In this document: piece by piece, positions 41,879 to 52,200 of the stretch
Layout: each line of letters starts with the position of its first letter
How positions within the stretch are numbered: the stretch's first letter is position 1
Assembly: GCA_023386955.1 (NCBI GenBank)
Contig: JAEWIS010000031.1
Location: forward strand, 124,001-188,000
Origin: Bacillota bacterium
GTDB taxonomy: Bacteria > Bacillota > Bacilli > Paenibacillales > NBRC-103111
Direction: 5' to 3'
DNA: 64,000 nt
Translations under genes and position numbers: made by a program
The notes under the pieces: model-generated
Databases searched by the model: none
Told to the model about the DNA's origin: nothing
What the model saw: only the letters and a program-made list of their open reading frames with translations

Positions 41879-42005
41879 AATATGCTCCCCCTATGATATC
41901 GAATGTGATGGTAAGTTGAGACGGATGGGGCTGGATTTTGACAAGATCAAACTAGGAGCCACACCAGGATGTAATGGTAGAAATAGGTTTTAGACCGATA
42001 TTGAT

Positions 42006-42024
42006 GATAACAATTATCATTATC
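42006..42024 (-). promoter_or_regulatory. Fur box upstream of the siderophore-binding gene
   Basis: GATAACAATTATCATTATC matches the 19-nt Fur consensus at 16 positions and is embedded in a longer TTGAT...ATCAA palindrome (42001-42028), overlapping a likely promoter. Iron repression is expected. Confidence 0.88.
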
Positions 42025-42151
42025 AATGTCAAGAGGGATTGTTCCGGCTTTGAGTATTCAGTCTTTGAGTATTCCGGCTTTTGAGGGGGAAGCGGATCCA
42101 GGCAAATCCCTGTATCTAAAAGCCTACCCGGTGAGTTACGAGTATGCCAAA

Positions 42152-42326
42152 TGCAAAAGTGCAGTTATTCTATGGACCCGCCGCTGAGATAGGGGTCCGA
42201 AATGCAAAAGTGCATCTATTTCCCGCGATTACCACCCAACTGGAGGTTTTAGCGAAAAATAGATGCACTTTTGCAGGATAACATGTACAAATGGGGATTA
42301 TAGTCAAAAATAACTGCACTTTTGCA
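42152..42326. repeat. Four-unit repeat cassette, TGCAAAAGTGCA type (copy 2)
   Basis: Direct units start at 42152 and 42203 (TGCAAAAGTGCAGTTATT, TGCAAAAGTGCATCTATTT). Inverted units end at 42275 and 42326. Spacing is 51/51 and the span is 175 nt. The rest of the gap up to 42600 shows only short degenerate GTGACGT/GCAGGAT-like repeats and no gene. Confidence 0.92.
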
Positions 42327-42600
42327 GGATAGCACAAGTAGAATAGTCACGCGCGAGGTGGCTATGTGCAGGATAGCACACACGGAATAGTGACGTGCAA
42401 AATCGTATCATGCAGGACCTGAACACCACGATCTTGTGCTTCACGACCTTGCAAATTACGACCATGCAAGCTTCAATCGAGCACAACACGATCGTGACGT
42501 AATGGATTGTGACGTACAGGATTGCAACTGATTACATGCAGACTGGCCGGCTCTCCGTTGGAGCTATTCCGACGGTCGGATGTGGGAATCCGTCACAACG

Positions 42601-44376
42601 TTAACCCCTTGTTTCCTGCCATACGGCCTCTGCCTGCTGCAGCCGGAACAGCCGCCAGTATTCGCCCTGCATATGGAGCAGTTCTTCATGGGTGCCGCGC
42701 TCCACAATTTGTCCGTTCTTGAGCACAAGGATATGGTCCATCCGCTCCAGCCCCGTCAGCTTGTGGGTGATCCACAGCACGGACCTTCCCGGGAAGGCCA
42801 CCTCCTCCGCTTGGCGCAGGAACGCTTCCTCCGTGACACTGTCCAGCCCCGCCGTGGGCTCATCGAACAGGAGCACCGGAGCGTTGCGAAGCAGTGCCCG
42901 GGCCAGCCCCAGCCGCTGGCGTTCGCCCCCGGACAGCCGGGAGCCCCATTCCCCGATTAGCGTGTCGTAGCCCTCCGGCAGGTTCATGATGGTGTCGTGG
43001 ATCTGCGCCGCCTTGGCGGCTTGCTCTATCTCTTCGTCCGTTGCTTCCGGACAGGCCAGCAGGAGATTGTCCCGGACCGATTCGTTGAACAGCTGCACAT
43101 GCTGTGATATCACGGCAAACCGGTCCCGCACTGCCTCCTCCGGCAGCCGAGCCAGCTCCTGTCCGTCCAGCTGCACGCTACCGGCCTCGTAGGGCCGGAG
43201 CTTCAGCAGGACCTGGAGCAGCGAGCTTTTGCCGGCGCCGCTCTCTCCTACCACGGCCACCCGCCGTCCCATCGGGAGGCCGAAGCTGATGCTATCCAGG
43301 GCCGCCGGCTCGGATGGCCCGTACCGAAACGCCATCCGCTCCACGTGGATGGCGAAGCCTGCTTCCGGCAGCGTCTGCGCGGCTGCCGGAGCTGCACTGG
43401 CGGATGGCGCCTCCGGGCCGCCGGCATCCGCCAGCTTGAACAGCCGTTCGGCGGCCGCCATAATGCCGCCGAACTGCTGAAAGGTCTGCGGCAGCGGCGC
43501 CACTGCCTCGAAGCTGGCCAAGGCCACCATGGCTAGCACCGGCAGGGCAATGCCGCTGAGCGCCTGCGCGGCCACCAGCGGGATGGCCGCCAAGAGCATC
43601 AGCCACATGGCCGCCTGGGTGCAGGCCACCATCAAACCGGACGCCACGGCGGCTGTCCGGTTCTGACCCTTCTGCAGCGCCGACAACCGGCGCTGGTCCG
43701 CCTCCACCCGGGCGGCTGCCTCCTCCGCCCGGCCGTACACCAGGAGCTCCGGCAAGCCCATGATCAGGTCATTGGCATTGGCATAGAGCTCCCCGCGGCA
43801 GGCGGCGGTTTCTTGCCCTCTCCGCCGTCCAGCCAGATGAGACAGGGCGGGAACCGCCACGCCTCCCAGCACCAGCATCACGGCCAGGATCAGGCCGAAG
43901 CGGATATCCCACCAGGCTACGATCCCGATGCCGAGAAGCGCTGCCAGCACGGCTACCAGCGGAGGTGATAAAACCCGCAGATAAAAGTTCTGCAGCTCGT
44001 TCACATCGCTGACCACCGAACCCAGCACATCCCCGCTGCGCCGGTCCTCCAGAAGCACTGTGCCTCTGGGTTCAATGCGGGTATATATCCACGTGCGCAA
44101 ATCCGCCAGCACCCGGAAGGTGACGTCATGGGAGGCCAGCCGCTCCAGATAACGGAAGACACCCCGGGAGAGTCCGAAGAAACGTACTCCCACAATGGGC
44201 ACCCAAACCAGCAGCACCGTCTCCGGCCGCAAGGCGGCTTTGGCGATGAGATAGCCGGAGGCCCCCATCAGTCCGATATTGGCGCCGATGGTCAGGAAGC
44301 CAAGCAGCACCGCCAGGAAAGACCGGCCCTTGTAACGGCCGACAAAAGCCAATGTTCTGCGGAAGGTGCTGTTCAT
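42601..44376 (-). CDS. cydC: Thiol reductant ABC exporter, CydC subunit
   Basis: 591 residues: six-helix exporter domain (about 1-310), then ATPase with Walker A 'VGESGAGKSSLLQVLL', signature 'RLSGGERQRLGLARALL', Walker B 'VLLFDEPTAGLD' and 'WITHKL'. With CydD it exports glutathione/cysteine-type thiols needed for cytochrome bd assembly (known). The ATG overlaps the cydD stop by 4 nt. Internal 'PEAPSASAAPAAAQTLPEA' is an Ala/Pro-rich linker. Confidence 0.93.
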   Translation of the reverse strand: MNSTFRRTLAFVGRYKGRSFLAVLLGFLTIGANIGLMGASGYLIAKAALRPETVLLVWVPIVGVRFFGLSRGVFRYLERLASHDVTFRVLADLRTWIYTRIEPRGTVLLEDRRSGDVLGSVVSDVNELQNFYLRVLSPPLVAVLAALLGIGIVAWWDIRFGLILAVMLVLGGVAVPALSHLAGRRRGQETAACRGELYANANDLIMGLPELLVYGRAEEAAARVEADQRRLSALQKGQNRTAAVASGLMVACTQAAMWLMLLAAIPLVAAQALSGIALPVLAMVALASFEAVAPLPQTFQQFGGIMAAAERLFKLADAGGPEAPSASAAPAAAQTLPEAGFAIHVERMAFRYGPSEPAALDSISFGLPMGRRVAVVGESGAGKSSLLQVLLKLRPYEAGSVQLDGQELARLPEEAVRDRFAVISQHVQLFNESVRDNLLLACPEATDEEIEQAAKAAQIHDTIMNLPEGYDTLIGEWGSRLSGGERQRLGLARALLRNAPVLLFDEPTAGLDSVTEEAFLRQAEEVAFPGRSVLWITHKLTGLERMDHILVLKNGQIVERGTHEELLHMQGEYWRLFRLQQAEAVWQETRG

Positions 44377-46514
44377 GCCGTCTCACCTCCCTCCGCATTG
44401 GTTACCGTCAAACCAGCCGCATCAGCCTGCTGCTGGTTATCTGCTTCCCCTTTAGCCCCCGCCGCTTCCACGGATTTTGCTTTTGCTTCTACTTCTACTT
44501 TTGCCTCTACTTTCGCTTCTACTTCTACTTCTACTTCTACTTCTACTTCTACCTCTACTTCTACTTTTGGTATCGCTTCTGCTTTCACTTTCGCTTCTAA
44601 TTCTACTTCTGCTTCTGCTTCACCCCGCATCAATGCCGCTGCGGCTTCCAAACCTTCTCCGCCCTGCGCCCGCACCATCCGCGCATAGACGCTGCCGCTA
44701 ACCGCCAGCAGCTCCTCCGGCCGGCCCGCCTCTACGATGCGGCCCTGCTCCAGCACCACCAGCCAGTCCGCATGGCGGACCGTATCCAGCCGGTGGGCGG
44801 CCATCAGAACGGTGCGTCCGCGCACCAGCTCCGTCCACGCCTCCTGCACCAGCGCCTCATTCTGCGCATCCAATTGCGCCGTCGGTTCATCCAACAGCAG
44901 CACCGGCGCATCCCGGAGCAGCGCCCGGGCAATAGACAGCCTCTGCATCTGGCCGCCGCTTAAGCGGACAGCCTCGCCGATAGGCGTGTCGTAACCCTGG
45001 GGCAGCCGGGCGATGAATTCATCCGCCCGAGCCAGCCTTGCCGCGGCCAGTACCTCGTCCCGTGAAGCGCCGGGACTACCCAGCCGGATATTGTCCAACA
45101 CAGTGCCCTGAAACAGATGGGTCGTCTGGGCCACCACCGCCAGCTTGCTGCGCCACCAGAACATGGACAGCTCCGCCATATCGGTGCCGTTCACGCGGAT
45201 GTTCCCCTCCGTAGGCCGCAGGAAACCCTGCAGCAGCTCCAAGAGGGTGCTTTTGCCCGCGCCGGTATGTCCGATCACAGCCACCCGCTGGCCCGGCTCC
45301 ACCGTGAGGTTGATGCCGTACAAAGCCAAGGGAAGCTCGGCCGAAGCCGCCGTTCCCCCGTCTTCAGGCAGCTTGTCCGCCGTCCTCCCCACATTGGCAC
45401 CGCCACCGGCTTCCTGCTCTTCCTGCTGCGCAGCTTGCTCTTCGTCAGCCGCCGCTTTCTCCACCCGGGGATAACGAAAACCCACCTCCGCCAGCTCGAT
45501 CCGGTAGCCGCCTCCAGCCACTGCAGGCTCCGGCTTCTGCCCGTCGGGCCGCTCCGTCCAGCCCGGCGCCTCCGCGTCCAGCAGCTCGAAAATCCGCTCC
45601 GCGGCAATACGCCCGTTCATCCCCGTATGGAACTGGGTGCCTAACGCCCGCACCGGGCCGTAATATTCCGGCGCCAGCAGAAGCACAGCGTAGGCGTTGT
45701 AAAAATCAATACTGCCGTCAATAAGCCGCAGCCCCAGGAACACGGCCACCACTGCGGTGCACAGGGTAGCAAACAGCTCCATCACAAAGGCGGACATAAA
45801 GGCCAGCCGCAGCGTGCCCATAGTGGCCTTACGGTGTTCCTCACCGATGCGGGCAATAATCCGGATCTGCTCCCGGCTGCGGTTGAAGATCCGAAGTGTC
45901 GGCAGACCTCTTACCACATCGTGGAAGTGGCCGCTCAAATAACCCAGGAGCCGGTACTGCTTGGCCGTTTTGGCCTTGGTGGTCATCCCGATAATAATCA
46001 TGAAGAAAATCAAAAGCGGCATGGTTACCGCTAGAATTAACGTAGAGGTCAGATCCATACGCAGCGTGGCACATAACACGGCAATCGGAATCAGCGTGGA
46101 CAAGGCCACCTGGGGAATATACCGGGCCAGGAAGCTCTCCAGCTGCTCCACACCCTCATACAGCGTGGAGAGCAGCTCGCCGCTGCGCTCCTTTTTAATC
46201 GCCTGCGGTCCAAGCTCCGCCAGCTTGCGGACCATCCGCACCCGCAGGTCCTCCTTGATCCGGGCAGCCATGTCCGTGGACACCCATTCCCCGGCAATAT
46301 GGACCAATACCCTTAGGCCAATCCATCCCAATAGAACAAAAAGAGCGGGGAGAAGCTCCTCCAGCCCTTCCCCGCCCAAAAATACCCGATCTGTAATTCT
46401 GGCGATCCACACGGCCTCCAGAATAATCAGAATGCCGCCGGCCAAGCCCAGGCATACGCTCGCTGCAAATAACACACGGGCGGCCGGCGCGCTTTTCATA
46501 AGACGCTTCATCAT
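44373..46514 (-). CDS. cydD: Thiol reductant ABC exporter, CydD subunit, with repetitive acidic tail
   Basis: 713 residues, about 130 longer than usual. Exporter domain 1-310, ATPase with Walker A 'IGHTGAGKSTLLELLQ', signature 'RLSGGQMQRLSIARALL', Walker B 'VLLLDEPTAQLD', 'MAAHRLD'. Two extra low-complexity stretches: one before the ATPase ('ADEEQAAQQEEQEAGGG') and a C-terminal tail of about 85 residues made largely of Glu-Val and Lys-Val/Ala repeats (EVEVEVEV...), encoded by a GARGTA hexanucleotide repeat at 44484-44622. The tail follows the catalytic domain and probably does not affect it. The start lies 1 nt after the cydB stop. Confidence 0.92.
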   Translation of the reverse strand: MMKRLMKSAPAARVLFAASVCLGLAGGILIILEAVWIARITDRVFLGGEGLEELLPALFVLLGWIGLRVLVHIAGEWVSTDMAARIKEDLRVRMVRKLAELGPQAIKKERSGELLSTLYEGVEQLESFLARYIPQVALSTLIPIAVLCATLRMDLTSTLILAVTMPLLIFFMIIIGMTTKAKTAKQYRLLGYLSGHFHDVVRGLPTLRIFNRSREQIRIIARIGEEHRKATMGTLRLAFMSAFVMELFATLCTAVVAVFLGLRLIDGSIDFYNAYAVLLLAPEYYGPVRALGTQFHTGMNGRIAAERIFELLDAEAPGWTERPDGQKPEPAVAGGGYRIELAEVGFRYPRVEKAAADEEQAAQQEEQEAGGGANVGRTADKLPEDGGTAASAELPLALYGINLTVEPGQRVAVIGHTGAGKSTLLELLQGFLRPTEGNIRVNGTDMAELSMFWWRSKLAVVAQTTHLFQGTVLDNIRLGSPGASRDEVLAAARLARADEFIARLPQGYDTPIGEAVRLSGGQMQRLSIARALLRDAPVLLLDEPTAQLDAQNEALVQEAWTELVRGRTVLMAAHRLDTVRHADWLVVLEQGRIVEAGRPEELLAVSGSVYARMVRAQGGEGLEAAAALMRGEAEAEVELEAKVKAEAIPKVEVEVEVEVEVEVEVEAKVEAKVEVEAKAKSVEAAGAKGEADNQQQADAAGLTVTNAEGGETA
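44484..44622 (-). repeat. In-frame hexanucleotide microsatellite in cydD
   Basis: CTTCTA (minus strand TAGAAG/GAAGTA) repeats, nearly perfect over 44516-44565 and degenerate around it, coding for Glu-Val and Lys-Val/Ala runs. Unit length 6 keeps the frame, so slippage would change tail length only. Confidence 0.9.
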
Positions 46515-46515
46515 A

Positions 46516-47520
46516 TTAGTAGTCCAGGTGATCCTTGATGCTGACCCGCTTGCGGAACGCCCAGTAGGTCCAGCCCTGGTAAGCCAGCACCAGCGGTATG
46601 GTGCACAGAGCGATAACAGTCATTACCTTCAGGGAATATTCATTGGAAGCGGCGTTATGGATGGTCAGGCTCCAGTCCGGGTTGAGCGAGCTGATCATCA
46701 CCCGGGGATACAGACACATGAATACTGTTACAGTGGACAAAACAATGGTCAAGCCGGTCATGATGAAGGCCCAGCCTTCTTTTTTGGCCTTCAGGAAATA
46801 ACGGACCGACACCAGACAGATGCCTGCCAGAATCGGAACGGCGCCAGGGTTGACCCCGGAGAACATATCCGTTTCGAAGTAGCTCAGAATAACGAAGACA
46901 AAAACGGAGATGGTGGCCAGCGCCCCTACCTTCAGGGCAAATTGGTGAGCCCGCTCACGCAGATGCTCGTCGGTTTTGAGAGCCAGGAACAGCGCGCCGT
47001 GAAGCAGGAACAGCAGAACCACGCTCACACCCGCCACAACGGAATAGATGCTGATCAGGTCCCAGAAGGAGCCGACATAGTTCATGTCCTTGTCGATGGG
47101 CACACCGCGCATCAGGTTGGCCAAGGCTACGCCCCACAGAAGCGGAGGCAGCAGGCTGCCGAAGAAGATGGTCCAGTCCCAGAGGCTTCTCCACTTGGGA
47201 TTCTGGAGCTTGCTGCGGAACTCGAAGGATACGCCGCGTCCGATGAGAGCCAGCAGCATCAGGAACAAAGCCATATAAAATCCGCTGAACAGCGTCGCAT
47301 ACCAATGGGGGAATGCAGCGAACATGGCGCCGCCTGCCGTAATCAGCCAGACCTCATTGCCGTCCCAGACCGGGCCGATGGTGTTGATCAGCACCCGGCG
47401 CTCCACATCCTCCTTGCCCAGGAAAGGCACCAGCATACCCACGCCGAAGTCGAAGCCCTCCAGGAAGAAAAAGCCGACAAACAGCACTGTGATCAGAATA
47501 AACCATAGGGTTTCATACAT
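46516..47520 (-). CDS. cydB: Cytochrome bd ubiquinol/menaquinol oxidase subunit II
   Basis: 334 residues, about nine helices. 'YETLWFILITVLFVGFFFLE' and 'GFDFGVGMLVPFLG' at the N-terminus and 'GPVWDGNEVWLITAGGAMFA' are CydB signatures. It is the structural subunit of the membrane quinol oxidase, between cydA (23-nt gap) and cydD. Confidence 0.96.
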   Translation of the reverse strand: MYETLWFILITVLFVGFFFLEGFDFGVGMLVPFLGKEDVERRVLINTIGPVWDGNEVWLITAGGAMFAAFPHWYATLFSGFYMALFLMLLALIGRGVSFEFRSKLQNPKWRSLWDWTIFFGSLLPPLLWGVALANLMRGVPIDKDMNYVGSFWDLISIYSVVAGVSVVLLFLLHGALFLALKTDEHLRERAHQFALKVGALATISVFVFVILSYFETDMFSGVNPGAVPILAGICLVSVRYFLKAKKEGWAFIMTGLTIVLSTVTVFMCLYPRVMISSLNPDWSLTIHNAASNEYSLKVMTVIALCTIPLVLAYQGWTYWAFRKRVSIKDHLDY

Positions 47521-47543
47521 GACGTTGCCGCCTCGCTTTCATC

Positions 47544-48923
47544 TTATAATTTGGTGGGATGGGCAATGTGGCCGTGCAAATCGCCTCCGGCCTCCACACC
47601 CTTCTTCACGAAGTGCACGAACAGATACACCAAAGCAGCTGCGATCAGCCCATACACCACAGTGAAGCCGATGAGCGAGGTTAATACCATGCCGGCGGAT
47701 ACCGTAGGCGACACGCCGTCCGTTGTCTTTTGCAGACCGAACACAACCCATGGCTGACGGCCTACCTCGGTCATAATCCATCCGGTGGAATTGGCGATAA
47801 AGGGAAGTGCGATGGTCCAGACCATCAGCTTCAGGTAAAGCTTGTTATTCATCAACCGGTTCCGCACCATAGCCACTACACCGTACAAAGCGGCAAGGAT
47901 CATCAGCGTGCCGGAGCCGACCATAAGCCGGAAGCTCCAGAAGGTGGTGCGGACAGGCGGTATATAATTTCCGGGGCCGTAGAGCGCCTGGTATTCCTCA
48001 TTAATCTGGTTCATACCCTTGACGCTGCCATGCAGCTTGTTATAGGCAAGAATACTGAGTACACTAGGCACCTGCACCTCTGCCATGTTCTCTTTGCTGG
48101 CAGGATCAATAATGGCGAACAGTGTAAACGGCGCCGAATCTCCCGTTGTGTTCCACAGCGCCTCCGCAGCGGCCATTTTCATAGGCTGGGACACCATCAG
48201 ATGCTGCGCCTGGCTGTGGCCGACTACAGCGGTCAGCACGCTGGATACCAGCGCTACCACAATACCCAATTGGAAGGTAGGCTTGAACATCTCTACCTCA
48301 TGCTTGCGCACCAGCTTGTAGGCGCTGATGCCGGCCATGAAGAAGGAGCCTGTCGCCAGTGCACCAAAGACAACGTGGGGGAATTCCACCCACAGCTGGG
48401 GATTAGCCAGCAGGGCGAAGAAGTCGATCATTTCCGCCCGTCCGTTCTGGATGGCATACCCCACCGGCTCCTGCATAAAGGAGTTAGCGGTGAGAATCCA
48501 CAATGCGGACAAGGTCGTGCCGATGGCCACCAGCCAGATTGCAGCCAAGTGAACCTTCTTGTTCAGACGGTCCCAACCGAAAATCCAGACGCCCAGGAAG
48601 GTGGATTCCAGGAAGAAGGAGACCAATGCTTCCACAGCCAGCGGGCCGCCGAACACTGCTCCCACGTACCGGGAGTAATCGGACCAGTTCATACCGAACT
48701 GGAACTCCTGCATAATCCCTGTTACCACACCCACGGCGAAGTTCAGCAGGAACAGCTTGCCCCAGAACTGAGACATTTTCTTGTAGTTGTCATCCTTCTT
48801 CACTACATAAAGCGTGTTGAGGATGGCGATCAGAAACACTAAACCAATCGTAAGCGGAACAAACAAAAAGTGATAGACCGTGGTAATACCAAACTGCCAT
48901 CGAGCCAGAATCACCGAATCCAA
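47544..48923 (-). CDS. cydA: Cytochrome bd quinol oxidase subunit I
   Basis: 459 residues. Haem ligand His in 'FGITTVYHFLFVPLTIGL' (His18), 'GRQPWVVFGLQKT' and 'STGWIMTEVGRQPW' near the haem b/d site, 'MQEFQFGMNWSDYSRYVGAV' in the N-terminal half. The length and short Q-loop are of the Firmicute type. It reduces O2 to water with high affinity. First gene of cydABDC order cydA-cydB-cydD-cydC. Confidence 0.96.
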   Translation of the reverse strand: MDSVILARWQFGITTVYHFLFVPLTIGLVFLIAILNTLYVVKKDDNYKKMSQFWGKLFLLNFAVGVVTGIMQEFQFGMNWSDYSRYVGAVFGGPLAVEALVSFFLESTFLGVWIFGWDRLNKKVHLAAIWLVAIGTTLSALWILTANSFMQEPVGYAIQNGRAEMIDFFALLANPQLWVEFPHVVFGALATGSFFMAGISAYKLVRKHEVEMFKPTFQLGIVVALVSSVLTAVVGHSQAQHLMVSQPMKMAAAEALWNTTGDSAPFTLFAIIDPASKENMAEVQVPSVLSILAYNKLHGSVKGMNQINEEYQALYGPGNYIPPVRTTFWSFRLMVGSGTLMILAALYGVVAMVRNRLMNNKLYLKLMVWTIALPFIANSTGWIMTEVGRQPWVVFGLQKTTDGVSPTVSAGMVLTSLIGFTVVYGLIAAALVYLFVHFVKKGVEAGGDLHGHIAHPTKL

Positions 48924-49009
48924 AGCTCCTCATCTCCCTTTCTAGAGTACAGCGCAGCCCAATATGGCCGCACCAAACAGCCGAATCTCGTGCCGGCCTG
49001 CAGGGTACT

Positions 49010-49044
49010 TTGTGAACTAAAATGATTATAAGATAGTTCTATCT
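49010..49044 (-). promoter_or_regulatory. cyd promoter region with palindrome
   Basis: Minus-strand -10 TATAAT (49030-49025). A perfect 6-2-6 palindrome AGATAGTTCTATCT (49031-49044) lies directly upstream, where a repressor could block RNA polymerase. TTGTGAA (49010-49016) resembles a Rex half-site near the transcription start. No good -35 is seen. The regulator is not identified. The rest of the gap to 49272 shows no gene. Confidence 0.45.
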
Positions 49045-49272
49045 TTTAAAATAGTACGGATCAATATAAAAATCCCTGTTCCATCTAGAATTCGATTTTT
49101 AGACACAATTTATACCTGGAACTTCGCTTGATTTTCTTCAAAATGTTCCCAAATTGATATGGAATAAAAAGAGGAGTTGGTTATAACCGATTTTCCACTT
49201 GTAGCCAAGTCCCCCAACAGAGTAAGGTTAGAGTGGAAAGCATTGACACTAAGAGCCGGAGGGAAAGAAGCC

Positions 49273-52200
49273 ATGGAAAGCATCCCGACAATGACAGCCG
49301 GAACGGTCCGCATTGTGGAGTACAACCACTCCTACGCCGCTGCCGTAGCGGACATGTGGAACAGAAGCACGGAGAGCTGGGGCGGCGGCCACAGCAGACG
49401 GACACCCGAAAGCGTCATTCAGGATATGGACAGTACGATCAATCTTCACGTATTTTTGGCTATGGACGGGGAGGAAGTGGTGGGCTTCTGCAGCTTCTCC
49501 CACTACCAGTTGGACGAGGGGGCGCTTTATGTGCCCTTGCTCAATGTCCGGCCTGATTACCATAACCGGAAGGTGGGCAAAGCTCTGATTCTGCATGCCG
49601 TATCCAAAACGGTGGAGCTGGGCTGGCCCCGTCTGGACCTGTTCACCTGGGCCGGCAATACGAAAGCAGTACCGATGTACAAGAAGTGCGGGTTTTTCTG
49701 GGAAAAGAAGGACGACGGCGTCCATCTGATGAATTACATTCCCACCGTGCTGCAAACGGAGGCCCTGGCGCCGTATTTGAAGAACCTGGATTGGTACTCG
49801 GACAGCACCCGCCCCATCCAGATCCAGCCCGACGGGGAAACCCTCAGCGGGAAGTTCGATATTTTCCGGTATTCCTGGCAGAAGGACGGGCAGGAGCTCC
49901 AGGTGGATTTCGAAAAAACCGGGCGGGGGATCTGGGCTATCGATACACCCAACTATGAGATCCGCACGGAAATTGCCGGGCATGATCTGGTGTTTGGAAG
50001 AACCTACCCTGTTCGTTACCATATCCGCAGCAAAACCGGCGAGCCGGTGATTTGTGAGATTTCAGGCCAAGATTCCAGGAACATCCGGCTGGAGCTCAAC
50101 CGTACGGTAACGGTTACCGACACGGAAATCGTCGAAGGCCAGTTCCGGGTTGATCCGGTGGAGGAGGAGCAAAGCAGCTGGAAAACCCATCCTGTTGTCC
50201 TCTCCCAGTGGACCATCAATGGACGTAAGGCTGAGCTGCGGGCGGGCATCGCACCGTTGTTTCCGGCCAAGCTGGTTATGGCGGGTCAGGAGCTGGAGCA
50301 TTATGCCGGCACACGAGAAATCCTGTTCCTGAATATTGAGAACCAGCTAGCCGAAGAGACCGAATACCGGTTTTCCCTGCCCGAAGCGGAATTTATCCGG
50401 TTTGAGAATCCTTACATCACCGTCCAGGTTGCAGGCCTTGGCAAAGCCTCGGTAGCGGTGGCTTATGAGCTGCATACGTTTGGCGTTTATTCCGCCTCTC
50501 TGGCTGTAGAAGCCGCAAACTCTGCATCCGGAGAAACCTTCGCTTTCGAGCATGCCGTAAGTCTGGTTTTCCGCGGGCATACGGGGCGGTTTGAGGGCCA
50601 GGACCGGAAATACGCCTATGCGGCCTGCGGACCCAACATGCTGGCGCTCAACAAGGAAAACAATGAGCTTCGGGTTCGCCGCACACATATGGGCGGAGCC
50701 CTGTTCTGGGGTTATCCCAAGCTGGGCAAACCTTATTCCTCGGAATTCAGCAAAAAGAAGCCCGCGCAAATCCGCCTGGAACGAGACGGTGACTCCCAGC
50801 TGCTGGAGGCGGCTTATTCATCCGCCGACCACCCGGGTGCGGTGATCAAATCCGTGGCACGGGTATGGGAAACCGGCTTTATCGAGCATTATTATACGGT
50901 GGAGAATCATTCGGACATCCCATTGGCTGACGATCTGAAGCTGCTGGATTGCTTCCGTTATGAGCTGAAGGATGCTGTGCTGCCGTACGATGGGCTTTAT
51001 CTTACCTTAAACGACGCCCCGGCCCAGCATCTGGACCAATGGGAGCCGCGGAGGGTCAGCGAAAATTGGATATACTCCCGCAATGAAAAAATCAGCTACG
51101 GTATATTTTGGGCCGAAGACCAGCAGCTGGTAAAATCCGATTGGCTGTTTGGTCTGGAGCATCCTGTAGGCGGCATACCGGCCGGAGGCTCAGTCCGCAC
51201 CGCGTCCACCTGGGTGGCGATCGGGGTGTTCCCCGACTGGCAGGACTTCCGGGCTTACGTGCGACGGGCCCGTGAGGAAAATCCTCCCCATTTGACCGGT
51301 TATCTGGAGCTGAAGGCCAACGGAGGCAATCCTTTCATCCATGGAAGCTACCAAGTGGAGGCTGTGGATCATAAGCTGTCGCCCCTGTCCGGCACAATAA
51401 CCTTGCAATCCGCAGACGGAATCGCTCTGGAGAGCCGTGAGATAGATGCGGAGGAAAATCTTCACGCTGTTACCCTGGAGCGTTCCCAGCCTGCTGGCTT
51501 GGGCCAGGCAGACCGGCTGCGGTTGGTTTATGAAGGCCAGGATGCTCGCATGGAACGCTGCACTGTGGTGTTCCCTGTATCGCGGGACACCGTGACTGTC
51601 GATACACTCAACGGGGAAGCGGGAGAGCTTCTGCGTTGCTCCAACGGCATCATAACACTGGACGTTTCGCCTGGGTTCGGCGCCTCTGCCCATTCCCTTG
51701 TTTACCAGGGCAGAGAATGGCTGCACAGCTCTTACCCGTCTCCCGGTCCGCGCTCCTGGTGGAATCCGTGGCTGGGCGGTTTAGGCATCGAGGTGGAGGG
51801 TATGTCCCCCTTAAGCCTGCATCAGGAGACACGCAGCGCCGGGGCAGTACAGCTGGAGGATACCAGCGGCAACAGCTGGTCCGGCATCCGGCTCCGCCTG
51901 CAGGTGGAGCAGCATGAGCGGAACCGCGGCTTGACGGTAGACCAGTATTATCTGATGCTGCCGGGAGTCCCCGTGCTGGCCAAGGTTAACCGGGTCATCA
52001 ACCGGACCGGGCTTGGCCATCCGAAGCTACAGATTATGGACCGGAACTTCTTCAGGCCCGCCGCCGCTCATGACACCGGCTGGACCCAAAAGGAAGAGCG
52101 GATTCTTTTTAAGCTCGGTACCAGTGAAGATGAATGGAAGATGAATGGTTATTTGGCTCTTGGCTCCACGGAGCATGAGGATCTGCTTCAAGCAGCCTTC

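Noticed and set aside
44477..44701. + strand ORF translating as poly-Leu
   Set aside because: It simply reads the CTTCTA microsatellite within cydD.
45961..47508. 515-codon + strand ORF
   Set aside because: It is antisense to cydD and cydB, whose motifs are complete; no independent gene signal.
49010..49016. Full Rex operator at the cyd promoter
   Set aside because: Only one half (TTGTGAA) is visible; the inverted half at the right spacing is absent.
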